Source of the DNA: Spirometra erinaceieuropaei | Taxonomy: Eukaryota > Platyhelminthes > Cestoda > Diphyllobothriidea > Diphyllobothriidae | DNA length: 64,000 bases | Reading direction: 5' to 3' | Assembly (NCBI GenBank): GCA_902702965.1 | Contig: CACRXP010000002.1 | Span: 1,640,512-1,704,511 of the forward strand | Shown here: one piece after another, positions 43,111 through 53,762 of the stretch | Position numbering within the stretch: the stretch's first letter is position 1 | How the letters are laid out: each line of letters starts with the position of its first letter | Notes under the pieces: generated by a model | What the model was told of the DNA's origin: nothing | Database searches by the model: none | The model's input: the letters and a program-made list of their open reading frames with translations, nothing else | Position numbers and translations under genes: made by a program

Positions 43111-44157
43111 CAGAACACGAAATGATATGTTAAGTGGGACACCCACTGCCCTAACTCAGTTCCCATACCCGGATGTGAACCGTAATTTAGACCTCGTTGA
43201 CACACATGCACCACATTGTGGGCTGTTGTAGGTTTGGATCGCTGATAACAATGCCGTGAACCGACCTAACAACTTTTCCCCTGCATGTCAAGTGATACGC
43301 ATTTTCCGTGGAATTCGTGCCGTGATTGTCTCCATGCGCGAGTTACCTATATAATTTTAGTTGAGTATTTAAAAATTACATTTTGGAAATTTGTCAAAAG
43401 AAAATTATTGTAAAAATTTCTTTCTAATATACACCTTCAATATCATTTTCCTCCTGCATTTTTCCCTTAAATCAATGTTATAGACGAGTGGAACATCGGT
43501 TTATACGATTCAGATGTCATATTTTTCTGAGCAACTCAGTAACAGTCACCTGTCCCACTCTTGTTTTACTGGTTTCGTTATTTATTTAGAGCAAAAACAG
43601 GAAGTTAGATGGGTTAAGTATTAGTTCGTCTCTACTCAGATGTTTTGCGATAAATTTTGCCTAGTCCCAAAACATTCTCGCCCACGCCACCAACGTATCT
43701 TGCAATATCTTGATGTTTTTCACAACGAAGAGGAAAACATGTAGTTAAAATGACAATAACTTCAGTTAGGAACGAATTAACGCGGATAAATTAAATGAAA
43801 TGCAGCAAATGAACTGTGTGCTTTCTAGTGGTAAAATAAAATAGACAATAAAACTGTGATTAATTAGTGGAGGACAAACTGTGGGGGTCTGTACAAAAAT
43901 CATCAGACTTTAGTGTCTCGTTTAAATTTAGTTTGTGCGCAGAGCGTAGGCTTTTGTGCGTTTAGCAACCATTAGGCATACTGAATTTCCTCACCAACGC
44001 GCACATTTTTCGCAAGTTTCGGAAAGTTTAAAAACACTTTTACTCACACCATCAACGTTTCCTGCAGAATCTTTGCGTTTCTCACAATGAGGGATTAAAA
44101 GCGTGGTCAAAAATACAGTAACTACGGCCAGGGGCGAATTCGTTTGGATGAAAAGAA
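43111..44157. other. Non-coding, weak internal duplication
   Basis: 43680-43790 and 44040-44150 resemble each other (CACCAACGTATCTTGCA / CATCAACGTTTCCTGCA, then TTTTTCACAACGA / TTTCTCACAATGA, then GGAACGAATTAACG / GGGGCGAATTCGTT), suggesting an old duplication of about 360 bp spacing. Confidence 0.4.
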
Positions 44158-44325
44158 GAATCGCAACTTGCGCGTGGTTTATAGCGACGTCTCGTTGCAA
44201 AATAATATTATGAAGACAAGAGGTGGACGCTAGCGCGGTGATTGACGGAGCTAAATGGCCCGTCCACGCTCATCCAACACGAACTTGTTCCACCGTGTGT
44301 ACCAGACTGCAATAGGACATACTCA
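44158..44325. repeat. Direct repeat R5, copy 2, adjoining PLE-B1
   Basis: Partner of 42205-42400. It ends where PLE-B1 coding similarity begins, so it could belong to the PLE-B family or be its insertion target. Confidence 0.75.
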
Positions 44326-45432
44326 TTAAATGTGCAGTTCCTTTTCGACAACCAACTCTATAGAGAAGTAGACGGTGCTGCTATGGGCTCACACCTTGGA
44401 CCTCTCCTAGCTGATGTCCTCATGGTCAAATTGGAGAGATCCCAACTAAGCGGTCAGATCGATAAGTTAAAACATTACGGTCGCTATGTTGATGATACCT
44501 TTGCAATTGTCACTACAGAAACCGACGTAGCTACCATCGTAGATGCGGCAACCCAGGCACATCCGTCGATCATATTGACGCTGGAGACCGAAAAGGCCGG
44601 TTCACTCCCTTTCCTAGATTTTTTTCTAAGCAGGAGATCTGACGGGAGTGTTCGAAGAAGCGTCTATCGGAAGTAAACCTGGTCTAGACAATATACGAAA
44701 TTCGCCATTTTCGTACCCCTCCAACAAAAATGAAATCTAGTCCGATTTTTGGCACAAAGAGCTAGAAAAATTTGCTCAACAGATAGCATCGAGGAGGAGC
44801 TCAGAAAGATCCTGGACTGCCTTCGAGAAAACGGGTATCCTGACAGGTTTATTGCAAAGAACCTTGCCGAACGACCGATCAAACCCGCCACACCGACCGC
44901 CGAAGAGAAAACTTTGTTCTTCGAAGTCCCTTTCCAAGGGGACGCGGCGAGTGAACTCCTAAGGAGACGCCTTGATCAAGCTGTCTCGCGAACCTCCCCA
45001 GCAGCAAGGGTTCAAATATCATTCTCTACTAACCCTATTTTACGCGGAGAAGGTAAGGATAAGTTGTCACCGCAGACCACCTCAATGTGCATATATTCCT
45101 TTACTTGCTCCTGTGGAACAGATTATATTGGTCGCAGGAGTCGGTGCTTATCCAAGAGAATACGGGAACACCCCCCGGCATGGTTGCGAAAAGGCGAAAC
45201 GAGGAACATAAGCAGCGTCATGCTCGCGCATGTTGTCGATTCCGGACATCGTGTGGACCCTAATGACGCTTTTCGTGTGATTTATAGGGCCCCATCGAGC
45301 TGCCCTAAGCTACTAGGCCAGCGCATGTTAGCGACAGCGGGAGCGGCCGCCATTAGGTTACGAAAGCCAAACTTATGCGCGCAGAAGAAGCACGTTCAGG
45401 CTCCGCGCCTACAGTGGTCGGAGGTCGACTAA
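44326..45432 (+). pseudogene. PLE-B1: RT C-terminal part + GIY-YIG endonuclease
   Basis: Reads NQLYREVDGAAMGSHLGPLL, then GRYVDDTFAIV (YVDD intact), LPFLDFFLSR, then two in-frame stops at 44674 and 44731, then a long linker and a nuclease with CIYSFTCSCGTDYIGRRSRC and KRIREH, followed by MLAHVVDSGHRV with the two histidines. The frame stays the same across the stops. This family differs from PLE-A (AMGSHLG instead of PMGSPIS) and is a separate lineage. 5' truncated: RT motif A and everything before it are missing. Confidence 0.85.
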
Positions 45433-46639
45433 CGGTGCAACTCTCCCCGCGCACTTCCGCTTCCACCCCGCCCCTAACCGTGACTGCTATTACCCTCCCC
45501 TCCCCTCCCCTCCCCCACATTGCCCCACCCCGCCTGTGTTTTAAAGAGAACTTTTATCGATTCCTCTTATCGCTGACATGTTTTACTTCTATCCTGTCCC
45601 TATATAACTGTACTGGCCCGACGAGAATTTATCGAAAGCTACGTATGCTCGCCGCCTCGTCTTCTGATTACTGCTATGGGAATTTTCGCATCTCTGAAAT
45701 TATTTCATTTTTGATTTTTTATAAAAACCCCGCCATCCATCTCTGTATGCTGCTGGTGCTGACATAATTAATACACAACATTGTTCAAAAACGGTAACTT
45801 ATCCAACCCAATCTGAGACAGGCAGCTCTGAGACCAATGCAGCAGTTAATGATGCCAGAAAGTTTAACGACTTCCTATTAAACTGGAAATTCACGCTTAC
45901 TACCTGATACGGCATTCCCAACTGAGGCGTCAATAAATTTTATTCTGTAGAAGTGATTTTTCTAGACACGGAGCCAAGTAAACCAGGGATGTTTGCAAAC
46001 AAATTGACATAATGCATTTACCTAAATGTATTATGCTAATTTCCCCTTAATCCAATATTGCTGCTGGTAAACAGTATTTTATTAGTTTGCCAGAGTAGAC
46101 GTCAATTATACAGAACGGTCCTTGCAAAGTGTACTACAGGACAGGGTGAAGATACTATCAGATGTCTTTTTGTTTCCGTCAGGGAAGCAGAGAAATGTTT
46201 GTCCAATGTGGAGAATGGGAGCAAGTGAAATGGTATCTATCTCTAAAATCTCTTTATTTATTTCAGGCCATTAGTACCTGCACAAGTTAGCAAAACATGA
46301 TGACTGAAATCCAGACGAGTGGATCGAGGCAACTTGCATGTTGTGCGCTTTAATTAATAGTTTACCTTATTAAGAAAAACGTATTTTCTTACAAAAAATA
46401 CGCTCCTGATTCATTCTGCCAACAAAATTGCCCATAACTTCAAGCGGCTTTTCTGCATTCGAGCATTCTAAAAAGTGACAAACTGTCATAGACCCCATTT
46501 TTACGTTTGTCAAGTGGTGATAATCAGCTGAATGAACGAGGCTTGCAAAACACCCTTTGCCAAGGTAAAATTTTGATTTTTCTGTCTGCGTAGTTAGGGT
46601 GAAGCAAGGTGACTGCTTACGCTGTCAAAAGAAACAAGC
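45433..46639. other. PLE-B1 3' tail and intergenic sequence
   Basis: 45440-45680 looks like the PLE-B1 3' region: C-rich CCCTCCCCTCCCCTCCCC at about 45497, TATATAAC at 45601, and CTGATTA at 45664-45670 where other PLE tails have a hammerhead-like core. Beyond 45770 nothing is recognised. Confidence 0.45.
45601..45608 (+). promoter_or_regulatory. TATA-like box in PLE-B1 3' region
   Basis: TATATAAC, 63 bp before CTGATTA; same order as in PLE-A1, A2 and B2. Confidence 0.3.
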
Positions 46640-47107
46640 TTGACGGATCGTACCACCGGCACCGACGCAAATAGGACGGCGTCTGAAGACCGCGATCACT
46701 AGCGCTATCTCCGCGCAGCGAATTTACGCGTCTGCTTCGCGAACACTCCCCTCCCCTGGAGATAAAGACCGACTACGGTTGTGGGCCACAACGGTGTGTA
46801 TTTACTCATCTACTTGTTCCTGTGGAGCAGGAGACATTGGCTGCACAAACAGACACCAGGAAAATAGAGTACGTGAACAAATACCGGCCTGACTAAGCAG
46901 AGGAGAAAACAAATCGATTTCGAGTACTATTCTCGCACATCTTTTCGATACGAATCACCGAGTCGATGACAAAAAAACCTTTCAGGTTGTCTACCGGACA
47001 CCAGCAAGCTTCTCCAAAGGCCTATGGCAACGGGTGCTAGTTACAGCCGAGACAGTGGCTATACGCCTAACGAATCCAGTGCTATGTTGTCAGAAGACAT
47101 TGACATA
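46640..47107 (+). pseudogene. PLE-B2: GIY-YIG nuclease fragment
   Basis: Reads CIYSSTCSCGAGDIGCTNR, then REQIPA, a TGA stop, then LSRGENKSISSTILAHLFD, then the C-terminus to a TAG at 47107. It aligns along its length with PLE-B1. The YIG of the nuclease is DIG, so the second catalytic-motif tyrosine is lost. The RT part is absent. TATAAA at 47334-47339 and CTGATAA at 47376-47382 follow in the 3' tail. Confidence 0.75.
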
Positions 47108-47333
47108 GGCGCTCTGGCCTGCGTTACCAAAGCCGACCCCAGATGGTCATTACACGCCTCCCCAGCCCCCGGATGGCAGTGACGTCTGCTCCACGTACCC
47201 GACTTACAAACATCACGAACAACCCATGTCACCCTTCCCCCACTTTCGCCAATGATCATAACACGCCGACCTCGTCATGCGGGTGGCGTGGGAACGCTGA
47301 GTGTTAATGACCCCTGGGTCAGTTATAAACCCC

Positions 47334-47339
47334 ATGAAC
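47334..47339 (+). promoter_or_regulatory. TATA-like box in PLE-B2 3' region
   Basis: TATAAA, 42 bp before CTGATAATGAGTTGCCGAAA, which resembles a decayed hammerhead core. Confidence 0.25.
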
Positions 47340-47671
47340 TTCCCATATTTTCAATTTCTATCTAACCGCATTAGCCTGATAATGAGTTGCCGAAAACGCG
47401 TGTTTGCCAAATTGACTTTTCAAGAAATAGAGAACTTTCATTGCTAACCTTTTCGACTTGAAGTAGGCAGAAGTGACAAAACATGCGTAGTTTAATAACG
47501 CGAAATTTTATAACATTTTTTCACATGCGAATGCTCATAGAATTTTTGCATAACTAACCGCTCAATAAGAAAACAATCTCGAAAAGTGAAGCCAGACAGA
47601 TTTATAAACGGAAGGTAATGTTAAACAGGATTGTGAGCGAGTTTGGATCAGGGAGGAACTGTGCTGATTTA

Positions 47672-48663
47672 CAGTGAGTGACCGATCTCATGAAATGTTG
47701 ACTGAAATTCTGAACGGCGTTTTCGATTAGGAAGAATTACGCAGGCGCGGTTGTAATACTGATTATCTTGCCGCATAATCTTATAACATTTCGGATTCAG
47801 CAAGATGTGAGGTTTTGAAGACACTGCTTTTCAATCTCCTGCGGAGAACGTACTCGGTAAAAAATGACTAATTAAGTAGCATGCATTTTTCCCTGTTGAT
47901 TTCGGATGGTCTTGCAAATTCAAATATGTCTCATAGAAACCATAAAAAATATGCTTTCTTTTTGTCAATTATTAGAGTATCACGTCTTATTTATATTTTA
48001 TACTCAAAGAAGAAGTATAATTAGGTTTAAAAGAAGTTTTCTAATTGCCGAATAATTTGGAGCTTGATCATTCGTTGCATTAGCGCTTAGTGATTTGAGT
48101 CCACAAGGTACATGCGTTCTACGTAGAGAAAATCACATATTTTTTATGCCATTAAAAAGATATTATACAGAGTCCATAAAATTTTGCAATGCATGCGGAC
48201 TATGTTGTACATTTCATGAGAAGCAGTGGTAAATGGACAGGCATGATGCTATGTGAACGGAATTTGCGCGGTCTTAAAAAATCTCATAATTAGAAACTTT
48301 TCAAGACCTAACTATACCCCTTCTTCGAGCATATAATATAAAGAAGACGTGGTTTTCTGTTAATTGACATAAAGGAAGCATATTTTCGTTTATGGTTTCT
48401 ATAAGATACATTTGAATTTGCAAGACCATCCGAAATCAACAGGGAAAAATACATGTTATTTAAGTTGTCATTTTTTAGCGGTTACGTTTTCCACAGGAGA
48501 TTGAAAAGCAGTGTCTTCAAAAGCTCACATCCTGCCGAGTCCGAAATGTTATAAGATAATGCGGCAAGATAATCAGTATTACAACCGCACCCACGCAATC
48601 CTTCCTAATCGAAAACGCCATTTAGAATTTCAGCCAACATTTCATGAGGCCGGTCACTCACTG
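47672..48663. mobile_element. R1f: complete 992-bp foldback element, TA target site
   Basis: Starts CAGTGAGTGACCG and ends CGGTCACTCACTG, with TA on both sides (47670-47671, 48664-48665). The arms are inverted copies for about 385 bp (for example CGGTTGTAATACTGATTATC on the left and its complement on the right). The central ~220 bp is unpaired. Ends and target site are of Tc1/mariner type; no transposase frame. It is the best reference copy for the GTGAGTGACC subfamily. Confidence 0.85.
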
Positions 48664-48961
48664 TACGTGAACGGATTTTAACTACAACAGAAACAGGTCA
48701 GATTGGATTGAAGCTTTATATGAGATTGCATGAGGTCGCAGGTGATAAACTGCTACCAAACAGGCTAGTCGCTCCATGATACCAGTCCTGACGGTAAAGA
48801 CAACTCCAGCGCCTCGACGTTCTGCCTTTGAAAGATCCCTCCAGAAGAAGCTACAGTCTACATCCACCTGTCCTTGTTCAGAAGCTCAGATCTCACAGAG
48901 AGCGGTAATATCCATGCTGTATCACGACAGTTCCCGGGTAACCAGAACTTGCTTTCTTTTA
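48664..48961. other. Spacer between R1f and R1g
   Basis: The open frame 48776-48970 (64 codons) has no recognisable feature. Confidence 0.4.
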
Positions 48962-49662
48962 CAAGTTTAGTAAAACATCACATCTTCCTTACATTTTATA
49001 CCCTAAGAAAGTGTATATTAAAGTTTTGAAATAGTTTATAATTATGAGGTTTTTAAGACCCTGTGATGTACATACACACAGCATCGCACATGCACGTTTA
49101 CCAATTCTCCTCATTAAATGTACAACATGGTCCGCATCCATTGCAAAGCTTTATTAACTCTATGTGGAATATCCTTGAAGGCATAGAGAAATATATGGTT
49201 TTCCTTACGTGGAAAGTATGCACCTTGCAGACTGAAATCGGTGAGTGCTTGTACAACGGCCAATCTGGCTCAAAATTCTTCGAGAATCTGAAAACCTTTT
49301 CAAAACCTAAATATACACTTTCTTTGGGTATAAAATTTAAAGAAAATATGATTTTCTATCAGACAAGTAGAAGAAAGCATATTTTTTAAGCATGCTTTCT
49401 ATAAAATATATTAGAGTTTTTAAAACTATCGAACATCAATAGGAAGAATGCATGCTACTTAAATAGCCATTTTTTACTTAGTGTACTTTCTACAGGAGGT
49501 CGAAAAGAAGTGCATTCAATAGCCGATATCCTGGCGAGTCCGAAATACTATAGGATCCTGTCGCATTCTAATCAGTATTAAAACCCAACCTAGGTAATCT
49601 TTCCTAATCGAAAACGCATTTCAGAATTTCGGCCAACATTCCGTGCGATCGGTCAGGCGCTG
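48962..49662. mobile_element. R1g foldback element, left-truncated
   Basis: Aligns with R1f from the TCACATCTTC block to the right end, which reads CGATCGGTCAGGCGCTG and is followed by TA at 49663-49664. The left arm's first ~300 bp is missing. Confidence 0.7.
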
Positions 49663-50475
49663 TATGGCTGTCTGATTATTTCAGACATAAGTCAAATTCA
49701 ACTATCTGCCACGACTTTGTTTAGTTTGAAGACGGCTCGGGCAACATGTAAGATCACTGGTAAGCACTCCGTAGAACTTTTGTGTTGGAGGAGCGGGGGA
49801 AGGGAAGATTTAATAGGAAAGGTGACTACTGGGTGTGGAGACACACACGCCGGATACCGTCATGTAGCTAAGTTTGCCGGTCAAAATTGTTGCCGAGGCA
49901 CCGCCAGACAACGGCGAGGTTAGGTTCTGCAGCCCCACCTGGGCAATATTGCAAGGTTAGCTTTCCAAAAAATTTAGTGACTGCAAGTGTGCCGACTTTA
50001 ACATATCGCATGTTCGCATTTTCCCTACAATTTTAATTCAGCGACTGACTGTATCACGTGGGATGAGTGCTTATAAGCCAGCGTCGGCTGCTTCACACGC
50101 GCTTCCCTGCGCGCGCTTCAAGCCCTGCTTGCGCACTCATTACTATCCTAATCCAGCGAGTGGCCAGGTAGACTTGCTAATGAAATTGTTCGGACGGTAT
50201 GGAACTCCGTCGGTTCCCCAAAGTGGCCATACGGTGAGAATTACCACGCGGTTCCCTCTGTGCCCCTCCAGATGTGGTTGCGCCCTCCTTATCCTCTCAA
50301 TCCAGTAAGTAGCTGTGTAGGGAGGGGGGAGGCGAGTGTGTATACGTCACCTTCACTCGCTTCCCTGCGCGTGCTTAAAGCTCTACTGGCACTCTCCTCT
50401 CCTTCCTAATCCAGCGAGTGACTAAGTTAGGTATGTTAACTAATATTGCTTTAGTAAGCCAGCCATATGGTGCCT
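49663..50475. other. Non-coding, nothing recognised
   Basis: Contains two similar stretches (50080-50170 and 50350-50430: CGCTTCCCTGCGCG, ATCCAGCGAGTG), a weak tandem duplication of about 260 bp spacing. Confidence 0.45.
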
Positions 50476-50590
50476 ATATCATGCACCGCTGTGCGGCTGC
50501 TGGTTGGGCTCGAGAGAGAGCTGGTAAGGCACAACGGAACGAGTGAGTTCCGTAAGAATGATCGGTGAGCGTCCTCTTTCATTGTATATT
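50476..50590 (+). repeat. SINE-associated repeat (pair with 5401-5515)
   Basis: Same blocks as at 5401-5515, directly upstream of a SINE-1 copy. Confidence 0.5.
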
Positions 50591-50611
50591 GCCGATAGAA
50601 ACTGACAGGAC

Positions 50612-50760
50612 AACGGGCGCGTGGTCCAGTGGTTGGAGGCGTTGGACTTCCAACTTACAGGTCGTAAGTCCGAGCCCCAGTTGTTCCACACTTCGGGATT
50701 GGGTATGACGGCTAATAAGCCAGCCTCCCTTGTCTTCGTCGGTAATAACATTCTAACCGT
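50612..50760 (+). mobile_element. tRNA-derived SINE (SINE-1), plus orientation
   Basis: The head has an A-box-like GTGGTCCAGTGGTTGGAGG, an anticodon-arm-like GTTGGACTTCCAAC and a B-box-like AAGTCCGAGCCCC. The tail GGGTATGACGGCTAATAAGCC...CCTTGTCTTCGTCGG is shared with 5140-5300 (minus). Confidence 0.6.
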
Positions 50761-51463
50761 ATGGTATCACTCAGGCGGGGTTTCAGAACGAAACATTGCC
50801 GCCGCCCACTGAGGAGACTAAAATTTCTGAGTCACAGGTGACCGCTAGGTGCCGGTTAAGGGCCGTGTAGTGCAATCAGCATGTGCACCAGGTTCATGGA
50901 GAACCGGTCACTCCCACACAGCAAACCCCTTTAATGAAGATTCCCCCAAAATCGACGATCGTACACGCCCTGGAAAGGGAAAAACATATTCATTCGGAGG
51001 AACTCCCAGAGTTGGTGTCTGTCCAGCGTAATAGGGTGCACAGGTCGGCAATCCTGCAGATAAGACCGAAACTGCTGTTGTAAAATTAATCTCCGAGAAC
51101 TCACGACGGGGGTAAAAGTTCTTAACAATTGTAGTCTTCCGAAAGCGTTGAAAACCGCATTCTACAACAAACATTGTATCATGGAAGTGACTGAGGAATC
51201 TAAAGGCTAGAAAGTGTTCATTAGCATCTCAAGGAAGCCTTGATACTCAGTGAGGTGCAATGTTGCCAGAATGCATGCAGTAACTTTATGAAATAACGGT
51301 CAACTGTATACTTCTGTTGTCATTAGGACCAAACATTTCTGACCCTCAGTCAGCCTGTCGAAATGTGGTTTTGTTAAATCTTCTAATTCTGTGGCATCTG
51401 CACCTAGAACACTGCAGAACGGAAAATAAACTCTCAGACAAGTGTTCGCATATCCATTCTCCG
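50761..51463. other. Non-coding, nothing recognised
   Basis: Short overlapping frames on both strands, no domain. Confidence 0.4.
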
Positions 51464-51817
51464 ATGAATTCAGAGCCTACTTTTACTACTATTGCCTTGC
51501 TGCTTATTGTGCTGATGATTGAAGGACACTTACTCCAGGGTCATGCACTTTGTTGTCATAGCAGTAACGTTGTTTTCATGCAGATAGGTCCTGAAAGCAG
51601 GTACACAGCACTTTCTCGCTTAACAGGACTATTATTGTTCTCCATACTTCTTTCCCTTATGAAAAAATTGTCATTTCCAACCAACATAGCAATAAATCCG
51701 ATAATTCTTCGTATTTTCGCCTTGCCCAATAGGCATTTGTATTTAAGTACTTGCCTCGTCGGTGCACTCGAACCTGTCGCCCAATTACTAGACAGCTTCC
51801 TGGCTATTGTGCACTAA
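51464..51817 (+). CDS. Unrecognised hydrophobic open frame (117 codons from ATG)
   Basis: I do not recognise it. The frame is open from 51317, but the first ATG is 51464. Hydrophobic runs (TIALLLIVLMIEG, LTGLLLFSILLSL and a C-terminal LSTCLVGALEPVAQLL) could be membrane segments. No homologous copy in the window and no start context that helps. Chance remains the likeliest explanation. Confidence 0.15.
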   Translation: MNSEPTFTTIALLLIVLMIEGHLLQGHALCCHSSNVVFMQIGPESRYTALSRLTGLLLFSILLSLMKKLSFPTNIAINPIILRIFALPNRHLYLSTCLVGALEPVAQLLDSFLAIVH

Positions 51818-52453
51818 TTGCAGTTTTTCGCTGAGTTACATTCATAAAGTTACTTCCAACCTTCCCACGCTGTCTCAGCGACTAAAGATGAAAAAATGCC
51901 GCATTAGTTTTTCTAGTTTAGTCTGACGCCAAAGTAATCCGCATGAATAATCATCATTGGCAGTTATAGATGCAGCATAAAAAACGGGCGGCCGAAACTC
52001 TATAATAGATTATTGTGGAGATAAATTAAATATGGCAGCTTGGGATAAGAGGTTTTATGCAGAAACAGCATAGGCTCACATTGACGATGTGCACTGTTTG
52101 AAAAACAAACACGGAAATTGTAATAAAACAGCATGTTTTTTCTGTTTTCTGGCTGCTAGTGAAAGCCCAAAAAACTGGCACTACTTCAATCTGACGAGGA
52201 GATAGATCATCGTCTTGAAATTCACGTGAACAGCACAATTTATTTCTGAGGAAAAACCTTTTAGTTCATGTGGCAGCCAAACCAGGGACAGGGAGGACAC
52301 CGACAAAGACAAGTTTTGGCCGATTAGCCTTCACCTGTCCGTCAATGAGGACTGCAGATTGGACCCCAAGGCAAATCTGGTGAGCGTGTCCTGTAACCTG
52401 GTCCGTGACACCCATCCATCATGGTTAATATCCTCGACTCAAAACCGACGGAA
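51818..52453. other. Non-coding; SINE-1 scrap near 52285
   Basis: ACCGACAAAGACAAG near 52288 is the SINE-1 tail end in minus orientation. Nothing else recognised. Confidence 0.4.
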
Positions 52454-52536
52454 CAACGGGTCAGCGGTTCAGTCATAGAGCGTTGGAATGCATAAGCCTT
52501 AATGACCGAAGACCGTGAGTTTTAATTCCAGCTATC
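52454..52536 (+). pseudogene. tRNA-like unit (SINE head)
   Basis: GGTCAGCGGTTCAGTCATAG resembles a D-arm/A box, TTGGAATGCATAAGCC an anticodon arm, and GTGAGTTTTAATTCC a mutated B box. Too degenerate for a functional tRNA. Confidence 0.4.
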
Positions 52537-52829
52537 TAAAACCTTGAGTCTAATATGACTAGCTTAAGGCTTTTAAATAGCACCTATGTCGGCTATAACA
52601 CCTTTATCATATAAAATTCATACTGCTTGTAGTATTTTTTGTTTTTGAAATTGGCATTACGTGATTAATCCACAGTGACGGATTTTCTCCGACTCAAATG
52701 TCCACTGAAATTTCGGGTCTGATCCTAAAAAATCATGTCTCGGGCACTGAACTCCATGTCCTACACCTACTACTTTCTGAAATTCTTAGCTTGATACATA
52801 CACACACACATATATATGTTGAAGGCAGA

Positions 52830-53455
52830 GGCGTTCTTTGAGAAAAGGTACTTTATTGCGTGAATTTTCGACGCCGGTTCCCCGGGTAGTCGTCAGACGG
52901 AGACCGAAAGTAAATGTGCCGAAAACAGTTAACATCTGGCAGTGCACATGAAAAAATCGATAATCGCTCGCGTTCGCGCCCGTGAGCGGCCGCTATTTGC
53001 GTCAATCCGTCCCGATTGGCTCTCGTCTCTTCCATTTCTCCTTGAGACTTTTGTACGCGCGTCCAACTCGATGTGACGGTTGATGCACGATTCATCCGAG
53101 TGCATGGCCTCAAGGAACTCTCGGCCTTTCTTGAAGGGGCAGGCACCGACAATCCGTGTTCTGTCCCAAGCAAACGTATGCCCGGTGTCCAAGCTATGCA
53201 TGGCTACTTGAAACAGGTGGTCTCGCCTCTTTACTGCAAGTTGGTGTTCGTGAATGCGTGTAGAAGCGGATTTTCCTGTTTGACCACAATAAACTGCATC
53301 ACAGGCCTCACATGGGATCTTGTAGACGACTTTCTTTCTATCCAAATAGTCGACCCTATCCTTAGGGTGTACTATCTGAGTACGTAGTGTAGTCGTCAGT
53401 CTGTGTGCCACCCGAATCTGGTGTCTCTTTAGGTGCCTTTCCACAAGTTCAGACA
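52830..53455 (-). pseudogene. PLE-C1: GIY-YIG endonuclease domain and 3' end
   Basis: A clean minus-strand frame to 52929 carries VVYKIPCEACDAVYCGQTGK, STRIHEHQLAVKRRDH and AMHSLDTGHTFAW, ending with REFLEAMHSDESCINRHIEL and a C-terminal tail. The GIY position is VVY and YIG is YCG. Cys62, Cys65, His100 and His106 (counted from the ATG at 53495) are the likely zinc ligands. The first ~15 codons are AT-rich sequence bordering R1h, so the element is cut there and the RT is missing. 52830-52928 is its 3' region and reads CTGACGAC...GTCGAAAA, a relic of the motif seen at 62036. The nuclease itself looks intact, though unlikely to be expressed. Confidence 0.85.
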
Positions 53456-53685
53456 CATATATACATATGCATATGCAATCAGTGACCGAGTCCACGAAAT
53501 GTTAGCTGAAATTCTTAAATATGTTTTCAAATTACGAAGGATTACTTAAGTGGGGCTAAAATACTGACATACACTCGATATAATCCCATAATATCGTCGA
53601 CTTGGTAGGATGCTGGCTTTTGATTGCACTTCTTTTCGATCTCCTGTAAAAACCGCACTCGAAAATATGACTATAGTTGGTGATC

Positions 53686-53762
53686 TAACTCAGAAAAGGT
53701 GTGAGGACTTGCGATTGATTGCTAATCAATCGTAACCCGACACCGACGCGTGAATCCAATAT
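53686..53762 (+). pseudogene. tRNA-Ser(GCT)-like pseudogene
   Basis: ATTGA-TTGCTAA-TCAAT forms a 5-bp anticodon stem with a 7-base loop, T33 and anticodon GCT. It is followed by a long variable region and GACGCGTGAATCC, a B box lacking about six bases. The acceptor stem does not pair well. Pseudogene or SINE head. Confidence 0.4.

Noticed and set aside
53686..53762. Functional tRNA-Ser(GCT)
   Set aside because: Good anticodon arm, but the B box is deleted and the acceptor stem does not pair; kept only as pseudogene.
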